From Allopusillimonas soli (lineage in GTDB: Bacteria > Pseudomonadota > Gammaproteobacteria > Burkholderiales > Burkholderiaceae_B), in contig NZ_SDQC01000002.1 in the NCBI RefSeq assembly GCF_004153445.1, positions 62,001 through 126,000 of the forward strand: DNA of 64,000 nt, in the 5' to 3' direction. Below the pieces are notes generated by a model, which saw only the letters and a list, made by a program, of their open reading frames with translations, had not been told where the DNA came from and searched no databases. A program made the position numbers and the translations under genes. Positions 46,170 to 54,884 of the stretch are shown here, piece by piece (the stretch's first letter is position 1; each line of letters opens with the position of its first letter).

Positions 46170-47030
46170 CTAGCTGTACACGGCGCTGTAGCGCCTTTCG
46201 ATCAGGCGGTTGGCCGATACCAGCACCGCCATGGTGGCAAGGAGCAGAATAATCGCCAGCGCAGCGCCCAAGGGCCAGTTGAGCGTATTAAGAAACTCAT
46301 CATAGGCGGATGTTGCAACTGTCTTGAGCCTTCTGCCGCCTATGATTTCCGGCGTCGCAAACGCGCTGGCCGCGAGGGAGAAAACGATAATGGAGCCCGA
46401 AGCAATGCCTGGCATGATCTGGGGCAGTATCACCCGGCGCACCACGGTCAGCTGGCCCGCGCCCAAAGAGCGTGCGGCGGCTTCAGAGGAGGGGTTGATG
46501 CGCTGCAGCGACGCCCACACGGCGATGACCATGAAGGGGACCAATACATGTGTCAAGGCTATTGTGACGCCAAGATTGGTGTACATGAGGCTGACCGGGC
46601 CCGAGGAAAGCCCCAGCAACTGCAGGGCTTGGCTGATCAGACCGGTGGAGCCGAACAACAGCGCCCATCCCAGGGTACGCACGACCACGGATATCAAGAG
46701 CGGCCCCAGCACGATCATCAGGAACAATCCTTTCCACGGCTTGCGCATGCGGGAAAGCACATAGGCTTCCGTGCTGCCCAGGACAATGGAAATGGCGGTG
46801 ACGGCCGCCGCCACGCCGAAAGTCCTGGCATAGACTTCATAGTAATAGGCGTCGGTGGCGATATCGACGTAGTTTTTCCAGGTGAACGTGCGCTGGATGC
46901 CCCCGTAGAAATCAAAGCTGAAAAAACTGATCAGCAGCACCATGAAGAGCGGCACGATCAGGAAAGTTGCATACAGCACGAGCGCCGGTGCTGTGAGCAG
47001 CCATGGCTTGGCCCGATTGCCGGGGGTCAT
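46170..47030 (-). CDS. ABC transporter permease, spermidine/putrescine type (PotB-like)
   Basis: The 286-residue partner permease. Several hydrophobic segments and the EAA loop (AARSLGAGQLTVVRRVILPQIMPG near 185) are visible. PotB-type proteins pair with PotC-type ones to form the channel. It overlaps the ATPase gene by four bases. Confidence 0.9.
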   Translation of the reverse strand: MTPGNRAKPWLLTAPALVLYATFLIVPLFMVLLISFFSFDFYGGIQRTFTWKNYVDIATDAYYYEVYARTFGVAAAVTAISIVLGSTEAYVLSRMRKPWKGLFLMIVLGPLLISVVVRTLGWALLFGSTGLISQALQLLGLSSGPVSLMYTNLGVTIALTHVLVPFMVIAVWASLQRINPSSEAAARSLGAGQLTVVRRVILPQIMPGIASGSIIVFSLAASAFATPEIIGGRRLKTVATSAYDEFLNTLNWPLGAALAIILLLATMAVLVSANRLIERRYSAVYS

Positions 47031-48082
47031 GATGCCTCCCGGCCTGATTCAATGGGGTACATGTCCGATGCGTTCCAGCGCATGTTCACGCTGTCGCCTT
47101 CCGCAGGTATAGGCTGTCCATCGTTCTGGCGTATCACCGATACTTCGCCGACCGATGTGCTGACCTGGCAGAGCCAGTGGTTGCCCTGGAACACGCGGGT
47201 TTTGATGCGGCCTGGCAGTGCGCAGGCCGACGGTTCGGAAAAAACAATCTTCTCTGGTCTGACTATCACTTTTCCCGATGGGCTGGGCTGCCCGCTGAAC
47301 GGTATCGACGCCTCGCCGATGCGTATCCGGGTCTCGCCGGCATCCGTCTCCAGCGCGGTCGTGAACATATTGGCCTTGCCCAGGAAGCCGCCGACAAAAG
47401 AGCTGGCAGGGCCCTCGTAGGCCGAAAAGGGCTCCGCCACTTGCTCGACGCACCCTTTGTTCATGACCACAATGCGGTCGGACATGCCCAGCGCCTCGGA
47501 CTGGTCGTGCGTGACCAGTATGGTGGTGGTGCCTACTGTGCGCTGGATGCTGCGCAGCTCCAGCTGCATCTCTTCGCGCAGCTTTGCGTCCAGATTGGAG
47601 AGCGGTTCGTCAAGCAGCAGCACGCTGGGTTTGATGACGAGTGCGCGCGCCAGGGCTACCCGCTGCTGCTGGCCGCCAGACATTTGCGAAGGATACCTGT
47701 CCTGAAGATGCGCCAGCCCAACAAGGTTCAATGCCTCCTTGACGCGCTGTGTGCGTTCAGCATTCTTGACGCCCTGCATCTCCAGGCCGAACGAGATATT
47801 TTCTCCCGCGGTCATGTGAGGAAACAGGGCGTAGTTCTGGAACACAATGCCCAGTCCGCGCTTGTTGGGCGGTACGCGGGCAAGGTTCTTGCCGTTCAGG
47901 ATCACGCTGCCGGATGTGGGTTCCACAAAACCCGCAATCATCTGGAGCGTGGTTGTCTTGCCGCATCCAGAGGGCCCAAGCAGGGAAATGAACTCCCCCT
48001 GCTGCACTGACAAATCCAGGTTGTCTACAGCAGTTAGGTCGCCGTAGCGCCGGGTCAGGCCTTTCAGTTCCAGATGAGCCAT
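47027..48082 (-). CDS. ABC transporter ATP-binding protein (PotA-like)
   Basis: A 351-residue ATPase. Walker A GPSGCGKTT is at residues 36-44, the signature MSGGQQQRVALARAL near 135 and Walker B LLLDEPLSNLDAKLRE follow. The C-terminal 110 residues are a TOBE domain, as in PotA. ATG 48082 is the natural start; an in-frame ATG at 48196 would run into the binding-protein gene. It energises import through the two permeases. Confidence 0.92.
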   Translation of the reverse strand: MAHLELKGLTRRYGDLTAVDNLDLSVQQGEFISLLGPSGCGKTTTLQMIAGFVEPTSGSVILNGKNLARVPPNKRGLGIVFQNYALFPHMTAGENISFGLEMQGVKNAERTQRVKEALNLVGLAHLQDRYPSQMSGGQQQRVALARALVIKPSVLLLDEPLSNLDAKLREEMQLELRSIQRTVGTTTILVTHDQSEALGMSDRIVVMNKGCVEQVAEPFSAYEGPASSFVGGFLGKANMFTTALETDAGETRIRIGEASIPFSGQPSPSGKVIVRPEKIVFSEPSACALPGRIKTRVFQGNHWLCQVSTSVGEVSVIRQNDGQPIPAEGDSVNMRWNASDMYPIESGREAS

Positions 48083-48095
48083 GGATGCACGCCTG

Positions 48096-49127
48096 TCAAC
48101 GCTCGATTTCACGCACCCAGCGGGTATTCCATTCCTGCCTGTGTTGGTTGACGGTATCCCAGTCGAGCACCAGCAGATTCGCCGCTCGGTCGCCAATGGG
48201 CAGGGGTACCCGCGGGTCGTCCTTTACCTTGGCGTTTTTGTTGACGGGGCCGAAGCCTTGGGCCTTGGCCATGATCTCCTGGACGCTGGGCGAGATAAGG
48301 TATTGGATAAAGGTTTGCGCCAGCGGGTTGGGCTCGGGCTTGTTCACAGGGCACACCGAGGCGAGCAGGGCATAGGCGCCTTCCTTCGGATAGACGAACC
48401 CGACGGGAAAGCCAGTATCCGCAAAAGCCTTCACGCGACTGCTGCCCCAGACTGCAATGGAAGCCTGGCCGCTTGAAAACAGCTCTGTCATTTTCCCCGG
48501 AGAGGGTTCATAGACAAGCACATTGGGGCCTACCTTTTCTTCGAACGCCTTGAACCCAGGGTCTATGTTCTTCTCGCCGCCGCCATTTGCGCGGGCAAAC
48601 TGGACCAGCGCATGCAGGCCATAGGTATTGTTCAGCGGCGGAATGACGAGGTGACCCTTGTATTTGGGGTCTGTAAGATCATGCCAGGAGGTGGGGGGAT
48701 CCCACTTCTTCTCCTCGAATATCTTCTTGTTGTACATGATGCCCGTGGCGACCAGGCCGATGGCAACAGCCTTGTCGTCTTTGTAGCGCGCCGTCTTGTA
48801 GATATCTTCGTCGGATATGCCTTGTATGGGTGAACAGAATCCGAGCGCGATGGCCTGGTACATGGGGCCGTCGTCGATAATGGCAACGTCTATCTGTTGG
48901 TTGCTTTTCTGGGCCTGCAGTTTGGCCACTGTATTGGTGGAATTGCCGGCGACATAAACCAGCTTGGCATTGTGTTCCTTGGCGAAAGGCGGAAAAATAT
49001 CCGAGCGCATTATCTCTTCGAAGGAGCCGCCATAACCGGCAACGACGAGTTCTTGCTGTGCCGCCGCGCTGGAGGAATACGCAGCGGCCAGTGTTGCCGC
49101 TGCGAGTACTGCGAGTAACTTGACCAT
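48096..49127 (-). CDS. Periplasmic binding protein, PotD/AfuA-like
   Basis: A 343-residue type II periplasmic binding protein of the spermidine/putrescine and related (PotD, YdcS) class. A signal peptide with cleavage after SSSAAA near residue 23 precedes ELVVAGYGGSFEE, and QKSNQQIDVAIIDDGPMYQAI is in the central hinge. It is the first gene of the operon and is read from a promoter with a perfect -35 at 49229-49234. It selects the compound that the downstream dehydrogenases oxidise. Confidence 0.9.
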   Translation of the reverse strand: MVKLLAVLAAATLAAAYSSSAAAQQELVVAGYGGSFEEIMRSDIFPPFAKEHNAKLVYVAGNSTNTVAKLQAQKSNQQIDVAIIDDGPMYQAIALGFCSPIQGISDEDIYKTARYKDDKAVAIGLVATGIMYNKKIFEEKKWDPPTSWHDLTDPKYKGHLVIPPLNNTYGLHALVQFARANGGGEKNIDPGFKAFEEKVGPNVLVYEPSPGKMTELFSSGQASIAVWGSSRVKAFADTGFPVGFVYPKEGAYALLASVCPVNKPEPNPLAQTFIQYLISPSVQEIMAKAQGFGPVNKNAKVKDDPRVPLPIGDRAANLLVLDWDTVNQHRQEWNTRWVREIER

Positions 49128-49173
49128 GACAACCTCCTGGTGAAGGAAAAGGCGTTGCTTGTCTTGTGAATAC

Positions 49174-49201
49174 TCCGTACTGCGATGCTACTATGTACGG
49201 A
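49174..49201. promoter_or_regulatory. Inverted repeat operator, probable GntR site
   Basis: TCCGTAC at 49174-49180 and GTACGGA at 49195-49201 form a perfect dyad with a 14-base spacer in the divergent region between the binding protein and the GntR-type regulator. It lies just downstream of the -10 of the transporter promoter, where a bound repressor would block transcription. Confidence 0.6.
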
Positions 49202-49204
49202 CAA

Positions 49205-49234
49205 ATGATAGGCACCCTTTTGAGAGATTGTCAA
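49205..49234 (-). promoter_or_regulatory. Sigma70 promoter of the transporter-dehydrogenase operon
   Basis: On the minus strand a perfect -35 TTGACA (49234 to 49229) is followed after 18 bases by TATCAT (49210 to 49205) as -10. It points to the binding-protein gene, whose start is about 78 bases from the -10. Confidence 0.65.
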
Positions 49235-49273
49235 TAAGGTATAACGGCCACGGGCTATTCCCCGGAGAATTAC

Positions 49274-50068
49274 ATGCTTGAAACTGCGGTCAGAAAAAAC
49301 AGGGCATCCGCCGGGCCACGCAGGCTTCGCCAGGCGGGCGGCGACGAGGACGGCACGCCGCTGTATCGGGTAATCTACAAGGATCTGGAGCAGGGTATAA
49401 AGACGGGCCGCTACCCGGTCATGTCGCTGCTTCCCACCGAGCATGCGTTATGCGCGCGTTATGGCGCCAGCAGGCACACCATACGCGAAGCGATACGCAT
49501 GCTGACGGAAGCCGGCATGGTTTCAAGACGGCGCGGGGTTGGCACCCGCGTTGAAGCGGACATGCCCGAAACCCGCTATACCCAGCAGATATCCGAGCTT
49601 GCGGATCTGTTCCAGTACATTTCGAACGCGACGCTGCAGGTGCGCGCACTGGAAACGGTGACGGCTTCCGACGGGCTGGCGGGCATTCTGGGCTGCGAAA
49701 GAGGGCAGGCGTGGCTGCACATAGACGCAATCAAGCTGCTGGGCGACAAGGAAGCGCCGGTGGCCGCTGCTTCGGCGTATGTGCACCCCGATTATTCCGC
49801 GCTGGGGCCTGAGGTCGTCACGGCGCAATTGCCTTTGTCGCAGTTGATCGAGCAGCGTTACAGCCAGAAGATACGCAAGGTCAATCAGGTATTCTCAGCC
49901 GCGCCTATAAAGGGTGCGATGGCGCGTACTTTGCAAGTGACGGCGGGCACGGCGGGCCTGGTCATCACACGCAGGTACTATGGCACCCGCAACAAGCTGG
50001 TGCTGGTCACGGTGACGACTTTCCCTTATCAGAAGATGAAGTATTCGATGTGGCTATCATTCAGGTAG
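49274..50068 (+). CDS. GntR family regulator, HutC type
   Basis: A 264-residue regulator. The N-terminal winged helix-turn-helix spans about residues 28-97 (LYRVIYKDLEQGIKTGRY, LPTEHALCARYGASRHTIREA, RRGVGTRV). The C-terminal UTRA ligand domain covers about 110-260. HutC-type members are usually repressors released by the substrate of the pathway they control. It is divergent from the PotD-like operon, with a perfect dyad between them, so that operon is its likely target. Confidence 0.9.
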   Translation: MLETAVRKNRASAGPRRLRQAGGDEDGTPLYRVIYKDLEQGIKTGRYPVMSLLPTEHALCARYGASRHTIREAIRMLTEAGMVSRRRGVGTRVEADMPETRYTQQISELADLFQYISNATLQVRALETVTASDGLAGILGCERGQAWLHIDAIKLLGDKEAPVAAASAYVHPDYSALGPEVVTAQLPLSQLIEQRYSQKIRKVNQVFSAAPIKGAMARTLQVTAGTAGLVITRRYYGTRNKLVLVTVTTFPYQKMKYSMWLSFR

Positions 50069-50118
50069 GAGGCGCCTGGCAAATCCGCTGCCTGAAGACC
50101 TGGCGCCGCAATCGTCGT

Positions 50119-51210
50119 TTATGACTGCTGTTGTATTACCGAGTTCGGCCGTATCCGTATGCCATTCAGCAGCCGGTTCCATAGCGCTTCCGCCTCTTTG
50201 CCGCTGGTGATGGTCGCCGGTTTGTCATCATCTGGCTGAATATCAAGCTCAATTTCCATGTATGGGCGAGTGGCGTCATTGAGCACACCTTTTGCCGCCC
50301 ACGAGAATTTGTACATCGTGGCACCGGGCGCATCCTCGCTGGGTGTGCTCAATGCGACCTGGTAGCCCTTCTGTCCCGCGGCTTCCCGGTTGCCGCGATC
50401 CATGACATGAATATTCGCGAACATGCGCATCATCAGGCCCAGGGCGCCGCTAAAGCGGGATTTGATCTCAAGTTCGTCTTCGTTTCCAGCCGCGCCTGTG
50501 GCGAACGAGTCGATGGAGAACGTTGCGTCTGGATGATCTTTGAATCTGACAAACAATGAAAAGGTTTCACTGACAGGAGGATCGCCGTCATCAGCGAATA
50601 AGCCTTTGTCCATGCAAAAGCCCGGTTCATTGGGGATTTCGTCCGCGGCCCGGTGCCGAAACCGTTCGGCTGCTTTCCACATGAATGCGCTGATGTTGTC
50701 GTAGTCATCGGCGCTGCCGCCCTTTGTTGCCAGGACGTATTGCGCGTCGTCTATCACTTTGTGGAGTTCCACGCGAAGGGTGGGAACATCCAGTTCAGGG
50801 TGATATCCGATCATCGCCTGCTTTTGAGATCGGTCCACGCGTATACCGGCGAACTGGGTCTTGCCGAAAAGCACGTCTGGATCGTAACCAGCCGCCCGAT
50901 AGAGTTTGTTGGTGTAGTCGCTATTCTCCATTTTGGCTGTTCGCATTTTCTTTGCGCGCGCCTCAAGCTGGCGGGCTACGTTCGGGAAACCCGAAACCGC
51001 TTTGATGTCCTCGATTTCTATGGATTGATAGCTTGCCTGTGCGATGGGCTCGGCACCTTCGGGCAGGGTAATGACAAAACGGCCAAGGCAAATTGGTGCG
51101 GCATTGGCTTGCTGGCTGGCATCGATGCCGGATGTGCCGGCGCCAAGTCCGGTGCAGCCCGACAGCATCATAAACACGGACAAGCCTGCGGCGAGGGGAA
51201 GTTGATTCAT
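50119..51210 (-). CDS. Tli4-like type VI secretion immunity lipoprotein
   Basis: A 363-residue lipoprotein. The lipobox LSGC puts the lipidated Cys at residue 19. The mature part has CLGRFVITLPEGAEP near 41 and a C-terminal domain with the layout of Tli4, the periplasmic immunity protein against the Tle4 phospholipase effector. No effector, VgrG or PAAR gene is adjacent, so it appears to be an orphan immunity gene that may protect against toxins of competitors. The assignment is from general resemblance, so I give moderate confidence. Confidence 0.65.
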   Translation of the reverse strand: MNQLPLAAGLSVFMMLSGCTGLGAGTSGIDASQQANAAPICLGRFVITLPEGAEPIAQASYQSIEIEDIKAVSGFPNVARQLEARAKKMRTAKMENSDYTNKLYRAAGYDPDVLFGKTQFAGIRVDRSQKQAMIGYHPELDVPTLRVELHKVIDDAQYVLATKGGSADDYDNISAFMWKAAERFRHRAADEIPNEPGFCMDKGLFADDGDPPVSETFSLFVRFKDHPDATFSIDSFATGAAGNEDELEIKSRFSGALGLMMRMFANIHVMDRGNREAAGQKGYQVALSTPSEDAPGATMYKFSWAAKGVLNDATRPYMEIELDIQPDDDKPATITSGKEAEALWNRLLNGIRIRPNSVIQQQS

Positions 51211-51373
51211 GGCGGGTTTACGCGCGGCCTTTTTTATTCGTCACGAAAGCCCTCGCCGGCGCCGGACGGCCAGTGGAAACGATGGCCTGGATGGCGTGGC
51301 AACGGTCGCCGGCGAGATGCCGGCAAACGTCATAGTAATGGATTTGCGTGGAGTGGCCGCTTGCCCCGCCTTG

Positions 51374-51772
51374 TCAATCGTCTTCTGTAAAGAACTTAGC
51401 GCCGTCGAAAAAGCGGTTGGGCTTCATGAAGAATGATATAAATACGGCCCCCTTCGGCGCCCAAGCCTTGTGCGCGTTGCCGCCCGGGCGCCAGACGAAA
51501 TTTCCGGCGGTTACTTCTCCCTGATCATCGGCCAGGCTTCCTTCGATCATGTAGGTTTGTTCGACTGCCGTATGCTCATGCGGCGGCACCACAGCGCCGG
51601 GCGCCATTTTGAACATGATGGTGGACATGCCGGTGTTGGGGTCCGAGTACAGGATCTTGGTCTGGATGCCTTCGAACGGCGATGGTGCCCAATCCAGAGC
51701 AGCGACGTCTATGTAGCGTGCATCCAGCGCTTCGGTGTTCGAGTTCATGCTGCGGGTTGTTTCTTCCTTCAT
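51374..51772 (-). CDS. Cupin domain protein (ChrR-like)
   Basis: A 132-residue single-domain cupin. The first cupin motif includes PPHEHTAVEQTYMIEGSLAD at about 61-80 with two His and a Glu as metal ligands, and the second has GNFVWRPGGNAHKAWAPKG with a His near 104. ATG 51772 has AAGGAAG five bases upstream; a second ATG at 51748 is in frame. It is the last gene of the Bug-led operon and may be a dioxygenase, isomerase or sensor. Confidence 0.82.
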   Translation of the reverse strand: MKEETTRSMNSNTEALDARYIDVAALDWAPSPFEGIQTKILYSDPNTGMSTIMFKMAPGAVVPPHEHTAVEQTYMIEGSLADDQGEVTAGNFVWRPGGNAHKAWAPKGAVFISFFMKPNRFFDGAKFFTEDD

Positions 51773-51833
51773 AGTGCTTCCTTGTGTTGAAACGCCGGGC
51801 TGCTTGTGGTCGCCGGTTGAGGCGGGGCTGATG

Positions 51834-52811
51834 TCAATCCACCGTCGCCCCGGAGCGCCGAACGATGTCACCAAGCGACTGGATCTGTTCGGCGATGAAT
51901 GCCTTGAACTCTGCTGGCGAGCTGCCCACCGCTTCCATACCTTGCATTTCCAGCTTTTTGCGGACTTCCGGATTGGCCAGTGCCTTGACCGCCTCGGCGT
52001 GTATGCGGTCTATGGCCTGCTCTGGTGTGCCATCGGGTGCAAGAAGCCCGAGCCAGCCGCTGAAGTGGTAGGAAGGCAGCGTTTCGGCTATGGCCGGAAC
52101 ATCGGGCAAAAGAGGGGAGCGCTTGGTGCCCGTGACACCAAGCGCTCGAACGCTTCCCGCCTCGATGTGAGACAGTGCGACCGTCATGCTTTCAAAATCG
52201 ATGTCTATTTGCCCAGCGAGCAGCGCCTGCATGGCGGGGGCGCTTCCCTTATAGGGCACATGGTTCAGGTTCGTGCCCGCCACATGATTGAACAGTTCGC
52301 CGGCCAGGTGCATGGACGTTCCATTACCCGCGGAGCCGCGGTTGAGCGTATCGGCATGCTTGCGTACATAGGCGACGAAATCCTTCACTGTGGTCGCTGG
52401 AACGGTTTTCGGATTCACGATCAGAACCAGGGGATAGGAAACCACTTCCGATATCGGCGCAAAGTCTTTGACGGCGTCGTAACCCAGATGACGATACAGC
52501 GTCGTATTGATGCCATGGGTGCTGATCGAACCCATCAGCAATGTGTAGCCGTCGGCGGGTTGATTGGCCACATATTCCGAGGCGATGACGCCGCCGCCTC
52601 CGCCCTTGTTCACGACCACGACGGGTACGCCCATGCTTTTGCTCATGTGCTTGCCCAGGAGCCGGGCCACGGCGTCGGTCGGCCCTCCCGGCGCGGCGCC
52701 GACAACCAGATTGATGGCGTGGCTGGGATAGGGCTGTGCATGTGCTGCGGGTTGTCCCAAAAGCAGCGTGGCCGAAAGGGCCGCTATGCCGGCTATCTGT
52801 TTCGTATTCAT
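51834..52811 (-). CDS. Tripartite tricarboxylate transporter receptor (Bug family)
   Basis: A 325-residue extracytoplasmic solute receptor of the Bug family. A signal peptide ends after AAHAQ near residue 26, and the mature protein begins YPSHAINLVVGAAPGGPTD, the family signature, with later GNGTSMHLAGELF and YKGSAPAMQALLAGQID. Membrane subunits TctA and TctB are absent nearby. It lies between the monooxygenase-like and cupin genes. Confidence 0.92.
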   Translation of the reverse strand: MNTKQIAGIAALSATLLLGQPAAHAQPYPSHAINLVVGAAPGGPTDAVARLLGKHMSKSMGVPVVVVNKGGGGGVIASEYVANQPADGYTLLMGSISTHGINTTLYRHLGYDAVKDFAPISEVVSYPLVLIVNPKTVPATTVKDFVAYVRKHADTLNRGSAGNGTSMHLAGELFNHVAGTNLNHVPYKGSAPAMQALLAGQIDIDFESMTVALSHIEAGSVRALGVTGTKRSPLLPDVPAIAETLPSYHFSGWLGLLAPDGTPEQAIDRIHAEAVKALANPEVRKKLEMQGMEAVGSSPAEFKAFIAEQIQSLGDIVRRSGATVD

Positions 52812-52851
52812 GTGTGCTGTCTCCTTTGATGGCTGTTTTTATGCCTGCGGG

Positions 52852-53151
52852 CTACGATGGGTTGTTGACGACGTGCCCATGCACGATGTGGCGATTGAAT
52901 ATCCACGGGTCGTACTGCTTGCGGGTATCGTTGAGCTTCGAGTGTTTCAGGTGCCAATCCAGGGCCTCCTGATCACGCCATTCCTCAAACAGGAATACGC
53001 GTCCGTCCATGGCTGCGCTGGCTGCGATGATCTTGAACTGCACACAGCCCGGCTCCTGCTGGGATGCCTCAGCATGGGTTTTCATCACAGAAAGAAAGGC
53101 GTCGAGATGCTCTGGCTTTACCGAAAACTCGACGATCAGGGCGATGCTCAT
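52852..53151 (-). CDS. Antibiotic biosynthesis monooxygenase domain protein (quinol monooxygenase type)
   Basis: A 99-residue ABM-fold protein resembling YgiN/putative quinol monooxygenases. The pattern includes VEFSVKPEHLDAFLSVM at 8-24, a QEPGCVQF segment near 35, and FEEWRDQEALDWHLK near 57-71. These small dimers oxidise phenolic compounds without a cofactor. ATG 53151 gives the conserved start; the frame extends further upstream but overlaps the isomerase gene. It is 10 bases after that gene in the same operon. Confidence 0.85.
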   Translation of the reverse strand: MSIALIVEFSVKPEHLDAFLSVMKTHAEASQQEPGCVQFKIIAASAAMDGRVFLFEEWRDQEALDWHLKHSKLNDTRKQYDPWIFNRHIVHGHVVNNPS

Positions 53152-53161
53152 AATGAATCTC

Positions 53162-54016
53162 CTAGGTGTTGGATGGATCAATAATTGAGGTTCCCAGCGA
53201 TAGGTAGCGCTCCGCGCAGATGCGCACGACATCATCGGGCGGCATGCTCCACCAGTCCTGGGAGAAAATCTCCACTTCATAAGGGCCTGTGTAGCCGCTG
53301 TCTTCCAGTGCCGCGGCAATGCCGTGCACATTGGCCGCACCCTCTCCCATCATGGCCCGGTCCTCCACTGAATGGCGCGTGGGAACACGCCAGTCGCAAA
53401 GCTGTACGGTGGCAATGGCATCCGTATACGGCGGTGCAAGAAAGCGATAGAGCTCGGGATCCCACCAGACGTGGAATACATCCACCACCACGCTCGCGGC
53501 CGGCCCTATGCTTGCGCAGAGCGCATGCGCCTGCGACAGCGTATTGATACAGCCGCGCTCCGCGGCATGCATGGGGTGAAAAGGCTCTATGCCAAGACTC
53601 ACGCCATGTTTGACGGCAAATGCACTGGCCTCGTGCAGCACTTCGGCGACCTTTGCGCGCGCTGCCTCGATATCCTTGCTATCCGTGCCAATGCCACCGC
53701 ATACGAACACGACGCACCCGGCGCCGATTTCGGCGGCTTCCTCTATGGCGCGGCGGCAATCGTCCAGCGCGGGCCTGGTTCCGGCGGTGGCGAATTGTGC
53801 AATATTGCCGGCCTTGCACAAGGAGGGAACCCAGGATCCGGCGGCCCGCAAGGCCGAGCGTGCACGAATAAGGCCGCAGGCAGCAAGCTTGTCGCGCCAG
53901 ACGCCTACCCCGTGAATGCCATGACGCGCATAGCCTTCTATGGCTTGCTCAAGAGACCAGGCCGGTGTGGTGATCTGATTGATAGCCAGGCGCCTGATAT
54001 CCATGGCGGTGTTCAT
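53162..54016 (-). CDS. Sugar phosphate isomerase/epimerase-like TIM barrel
   Basis: A 284-residue protein of the xylose isomerase-like TIM-barrel/AP endonuclease 2 family, as in hydroxypyruvate isomerase and inositol-catabolic IolE/IolH. LGIEPFHPMHAAERGCINTL near 138 and VVVDVFHVWWDP near 175 contain the usual Glu, Asp and His metal ligands, and VEIFSQDWW near 258 supplies the final Glu. A start at 54004 is also possible. It lies 10 bases from the racemase-like gene. Confidence 0.83.
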   Translation of the reverse strand: MNTAMDIRRLAINQITTPAWSLEQAIEGYARHGIHGVGVWRDKLAACGLIRARSALRAAGSWVPSLCKAGNIAQFATAGTRPALDDCRRAIEEAAEIGAGCVVFVCGGIGTDSKDIEAARAKVAEVLHEASAFAVKHGVSLGIEPFHPMHAAERGCINTLSQAHALCASIGPAASVVVDVFHVWWDPELYRFLAPPYTDAIATVQLCDWRVPTRHSVEDRAMMGEGAANVHGIAAALEDSGYTGPYEVEIFSQDWWSMPPDDVVRICAERYLSLGTSIIDPSNT

Positions 54017-54026
54017 GTTACGGGAT

Positions 54027-54821
54027 TCAGGAACGGCGCAGCGCGTCGATGTTGCGCACATCCGCTACCCGGTCGATATAGTCCTGGGAAGGCGCCTGGT
54101 ACAGTAGCTTGCGGCTGATATGAACACCGGTAAGGCGCTTCATGGCAACGACCATTTCTGCGGATTTCAGCAGCAGCCTGTAGCTGTCCATGATCGGCAC
54201 GTCATCGATCTGATGAATGCCGCGCATGGCCAGCAGCGTGGCGTGCGGCCCGGCCGGTATCACGACTTCGGCTCCTTTCTCTATGCAGCGTCTTGCACTG
54301 GCCTTCACCTGTGCTATGCATTCGTCACCCAGCTTCTCGTCGGTGAACACGGCATCGAATCCGCGAATATTCGAGAACTCGATGGCCTCCACGGTAGCCA
54401 GGCGGTCTTTCAAGCCATAGCCGATGGGAATTTCCCGATAGCGCGGAACCATTTTTTCGTTGGGAACGATAAGGCCGAATTTTTCACCCATGGTACACGC
54501 ATGGAAACAGGTGACCTCCATGAAGGAAACCACCGGGATATCCATGACTTCGCGCAGTTCGACCAGGGCAGGATCCAGAGAGTTAGCCAGCACAAACGCA
54601 TCGTAGCCGCCGGTCTTTCTGATTTGCAGGGCGTTGTCGATGATCTCGCGCACGTCGTAGTTCCAGAACAGCCTGAACTGGTCGCCCAGCGCGCCTTGGG
54701 ACGTGCCGCGCACCTCGACAGCAGTATCAGGCAGCGCGGCATCCTGGCATAGTTTCTGGGTGGCTTGCAGAAAGTGTTTCATGCCGGATTCGGAGGAAAC
54801 GAGCTGGTACCAGATTTTCAT
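54027..54821 (-). CDS. Asp/Glu/hydantoin racemase-like protein lacking the expected cysteines
   Basis: The 264 residues resemble the hydantoin/aspartate racemase superfamily, which normally inverts a stereocentre with two cysteines. Here the first site reads LANSLDPAL near residue 97, where relatives have a Cys before the DPGL-type turn. The second reads VIPAGPHATL near residue 202, where relatives have Gly-Cys. Both nucleophiles thus seem replaced, so it may be a lyase, isomerase or binding protein. It sits in the Bug-CapA-isomerase operon. Confidence 0.78.
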   Translation of the reverse strand: MKIWYQLVSSESGMKHFLQATQKLCQDAALPDTAVEVRGTSQGALGDQFRLFWNYDVREIIDNALQIRKTGGYDAFVLANSLDPALVELREVMDIPVVSFMEVTCFHACTMGEKFGLIVPNEKMVPRYREIPIGYGLKDRLATVEAIEFSNIRGFDAVFTDEKLGDECIAQVKASARRCIEKGAEVVIPAGPHATLLAMRGIHQIDDVPIMDSYRLLLKSAEMVVAMKRLTGVHISRKLLYQAPSQDYIDRVADVRNIDALRRS

Positions 54822-54884
54822 TTGCGTTCCTGTATGGTTGGTGTGATGAAGAATGCCTTGTCCAGGCGTGGATACATGTCGTTG

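Noticed and set aside
46032-47420. 462-codon plus-strand frame opposite the two permease and ATPase genes
   Set aside because: It spans three conserved genes on the other strand and its translation is a low-complexity Gln/His/Arg-rich sequence.
50060-50120. GGCGCC repeats between the convergent GntR and Tli4-like genes as a terminator
   Set aside because: The arms are only six self-complementary bases about 25 apart, with no T tract on either strand.
51735-52829. 364-codon plus-strand frame opposite the Bug gene
   Set aside because: Antisense to a certain Bug receptor; no motifs and no ribosome binding site.
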